From positions 28,222,822 to 28,286,821 of the forward strand of contig OX421507.1 in the NCBI GenBank assembly GCA_949126835.1: a DNA stretch of 64,000 bases, written 5' to 3'. This stretch comes from Anisus vortex (Eukaryota > Mollusca > Gastropoda > Planorbidae). The notes beneath the pieces are model-generated. The model was not told the DNA's origin. It saw only the letters and a program-made list of their open reading frames with translations, and searched no databases. Shown here one piece after another: positions 62,119-64,000 of the stretch (position 1 is its first letter; each line of letters starts with the position of its first letter). The position numbers and the translations under genes were made by a program.

Positions 62119-64000
62119 TCTCTAGCCCAGCGATGGCAAACCTATGGCACGCGTGAGCGCGGCGTGACACACCTGGCACGAAGAGCCATTTCGGTGGGCA
62201 CGCGAGCATTTACCAAAAATGGAACAGCTTATGGCCAAACCGCTAGGGATGGGATCGTCGATTTTTAATAATTTTCCAAACAAGATAAAATTATGCAATG
62301 CACCTCTGAGATACCACTTAGCAGAAAAACTGTTAAAGATCGAGGCTTGCGCATGGCAAGTGATGTTAGATAGCAGATCACTTCTGACTTACAAAAGGCT
62401 GCCTGTTACTCCATGTGAATGAATGAAAACACGGATGTAAATAATCATGCAAGACTTGTGGTATTTTTGCGTTATGCAGTTGGTGATATTATGAGAGAAG
62501 AGCTGGTGAAATTGTTATCTTTGCCTGAAAGAACACAAGGGATATATATCCACAATGCTGTTATGGAAGCTTTTTTTGGCACAAGATATAATACCAGAAG
62601 TAGTTGTTTCAGTTACTAGTGACAGTGCACGCATCTGGTTTCATACAGTTCTTTGTTAAAGAAGCCAATCACCCAGTCGTTCAGTTTTACTGTAGTATAC
62701 ACCAAGAAGCTCTTGTACCAGGGATCAGAAATTAGATAGTATCCTAAAAAATGTCACAAAAATGGTAAATTACATCATGGCTTCTGCTCTTAATTGTCAA
62801 CAGTTTTGCGCACTTCTTGATGAGGTCAAGGCGCAGTATAATACTTTAGTCATGTACAATAATGTCAGATGGCTGAGCAGAGGACGAGTAGTAGAGAGAT
62901 TTGTATCATGCTCGGATGAAATTAGGCTGTTTATGATTCACAAGGGGCAGGATTATCCATAGCTTAATGATATGGTCTGGCTTACCTCATGTTATTTTTA
63001 CAGATTTTACAGTCCACTTTAATGAACTGAATAAAAAACTGCAAGATTAAGGAAAATTAGCATAATGTTTTGTGATATCAGAACATTTAAAAGAAAACTG
63101 CAGGTTTTTTAAAAGATCTACAAAGTGGGCAGCTGAAATATTTTTCAAATGTAAAAATGCTATTACAAAATTATATAACATTTACCGACAATTCTACAAG
63201 ACATTAGGAAATCTACAAGAAATTTTCTAACATTGTAGCAGCTGCAAAGTAGAATTTCAGTAATAGATTTGTACAGTTCCGTCAGATGGCGACAACCCTC
63301 TGTTTTCTTACTTCCCCAGATAAAGCAAATCGGAAGAACTTGATCTTTCCTTCTTATTGTAGTTAGATTTAGGAATTCTGGAAATGGAGTTATGGGAATT
63401 TCAAGAAAGTTCTATCTGGAAAAATAAATTCTATTATCTGCGTGAAACACTAAGACTTGAGAAGATAGAGTGTTAGAGGATGGTAGGTCTGATGATAAAA
63501 TCCTTAAAGTGTGGGATGCTCTGCCAAATAATTTCAAGTCGATGAAAGCACTTGGAAATTCATTTCTTACTTTGTTTGGGTCATCTAATGCTTGTGAGCA
63601 GCTGTTTTCAACTTTAAATTATATCAAATCTGATATCAGACACAAACTGACAGATGACCTGAGTGCTGCATGTCGCTCTCAAAGTTACGGAGTATGCGCC
63701 AAGGCTTGAAAAATTATCAGCATGCACAAAACAGCAAAAATCACATTAACTATGCGAAACCATGCTAATGCATACAGTTAACTATAATAACTAGAATTGA
63801 GTAATTGTAATATATTAATATTTTTTTCATTTACTACAGTTCATGTATTTTTAAATAAAAGACTGTATCATTCAAAGATATGTTAATTTGCTATTCTTTT
63901 TGGACAAAAGATGTTAATTAATTCGGACAACTGTATGAGCTGTTTTTTTCCCCTGAAGTAAACCCTCAGTATTTTGTTTTAATTGCTGTGTTGGCACGTC
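62119..64000 (+). mobile_element. hAT transposon relic (Charlie/GTF2IRD2-like transposase), runs off the window
   Basis: The left end CAGCGATGGCAAACCTATGG, followed by CACGCGTG, resembles the termini of MITE family 1. Inside, plus-strand fragments in several frames belong to one hAT transposase (listed separately). The right terminus is not in the window. Confidence 0.82.
62240..63710 (+). pseudogene. Decayed hAT transposase
   Basis: Order: NTDVNNHARLVVFLRYAVGD, then REELVKLLSLPERTQG..IHNAVMEAFF (about 62420-62600); a frame change with FYCSIHQEAL (about 62680-62715); NYIMASALNCQQFCALLDEV, then NTLVMYNNVRWLSRGRVVER (62762-62962); and the C-terminal dimerisation block KVWDALPNNFKSMKALGNSF, then SNACEQLFSTLNYIKSDIRH (about 63505-63640). 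Stops, frameshifts and a gap near 62970-63450 show it is dead. Similar proteins are annotated as GTF2IRD2/ZBED-like in animal genomes. Confidence 0.85.

Overview
The window is animal nuclear DNA. It has GT-AG introns, an AT-rich background, long micro- and minisatellites, and dense LINE, SINE, hAT, LTR and Helitron-like repeats. Nothing in it looks bacterial (no operons, no Shine-Dalgarno starts). The repeat flavour (tRNA-derived SINEs, RTE/CR1/L2-type LINEs, a Mag-like Ty3/gypsy element, a strong excess of the palindrome TAGGCCTA) fits a mollusc, perhaps a heterobranch snail or sea slug. That taxon call is an inference.

One host gene can be rebuilt end to end. It is a secreted M14B metallocarboxypeptidase (CPE/CPN/CPM/CPD-like) on the minus strand, with seven coding exons between 45912 (ATG) and 7702 (stop). 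The exon phases close exactly to 1254 nt, or 417 aa: signal peptide, catalytic domain with all expected zinc and catalytic residues, then a transthyretin-like domain. Its introns hold most of the window. Intron 2 alone is 28.3 kb and carries an intact-looking Ty3/gypsy element, a nest of hAT elements and a 16-kb cluster of five Helitron-like copies.

Layout: 1-7700 (downstream of the gene) holds SINE, LINE and MITE debris, a possible 1.4-kb DNA transposon and a 40-bp minisatellite. 7702-14853 holds exons 7 to 3, with short introns containing LINE ends, nested hAT MITEs and a 25-bp minisatellite. 14854-43170 is intron 2: TATC array, hAT nest (16564-18352), Mag-like LTR retrotransposon (18727-23271), TAGGCCTA-rich DNA (23.3-25.8 kb) and the Helitron-like cluster (25785-41930). 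43171-45912 holds exons 2 and 1 around an L2-like LINE fragment. 45963-47868 is a 1.9-kb GATA-type array starting about 50 bp upstream of the ATG. 48-57 kb holds LINE and SINE remnants and 29-, 41- and 56-bp tandem repeats. 57.1-57.65 kb holds two small divergent ORFs of unknown function. 58333-62086 holds a hAT MITE followed by a full-length RTE-like LINE with 11-bp target duplications. 62119-64000 holds a decayed hAT transposase gene running off the window.

The transposons form visible partnerships. Short hAT MITEs share termini with the hAT relic at the right edge. One tRNA-derived SINE head is joined to two different LINE tails. Several insertions are dated relative to each other by nesting and target-site duplications.
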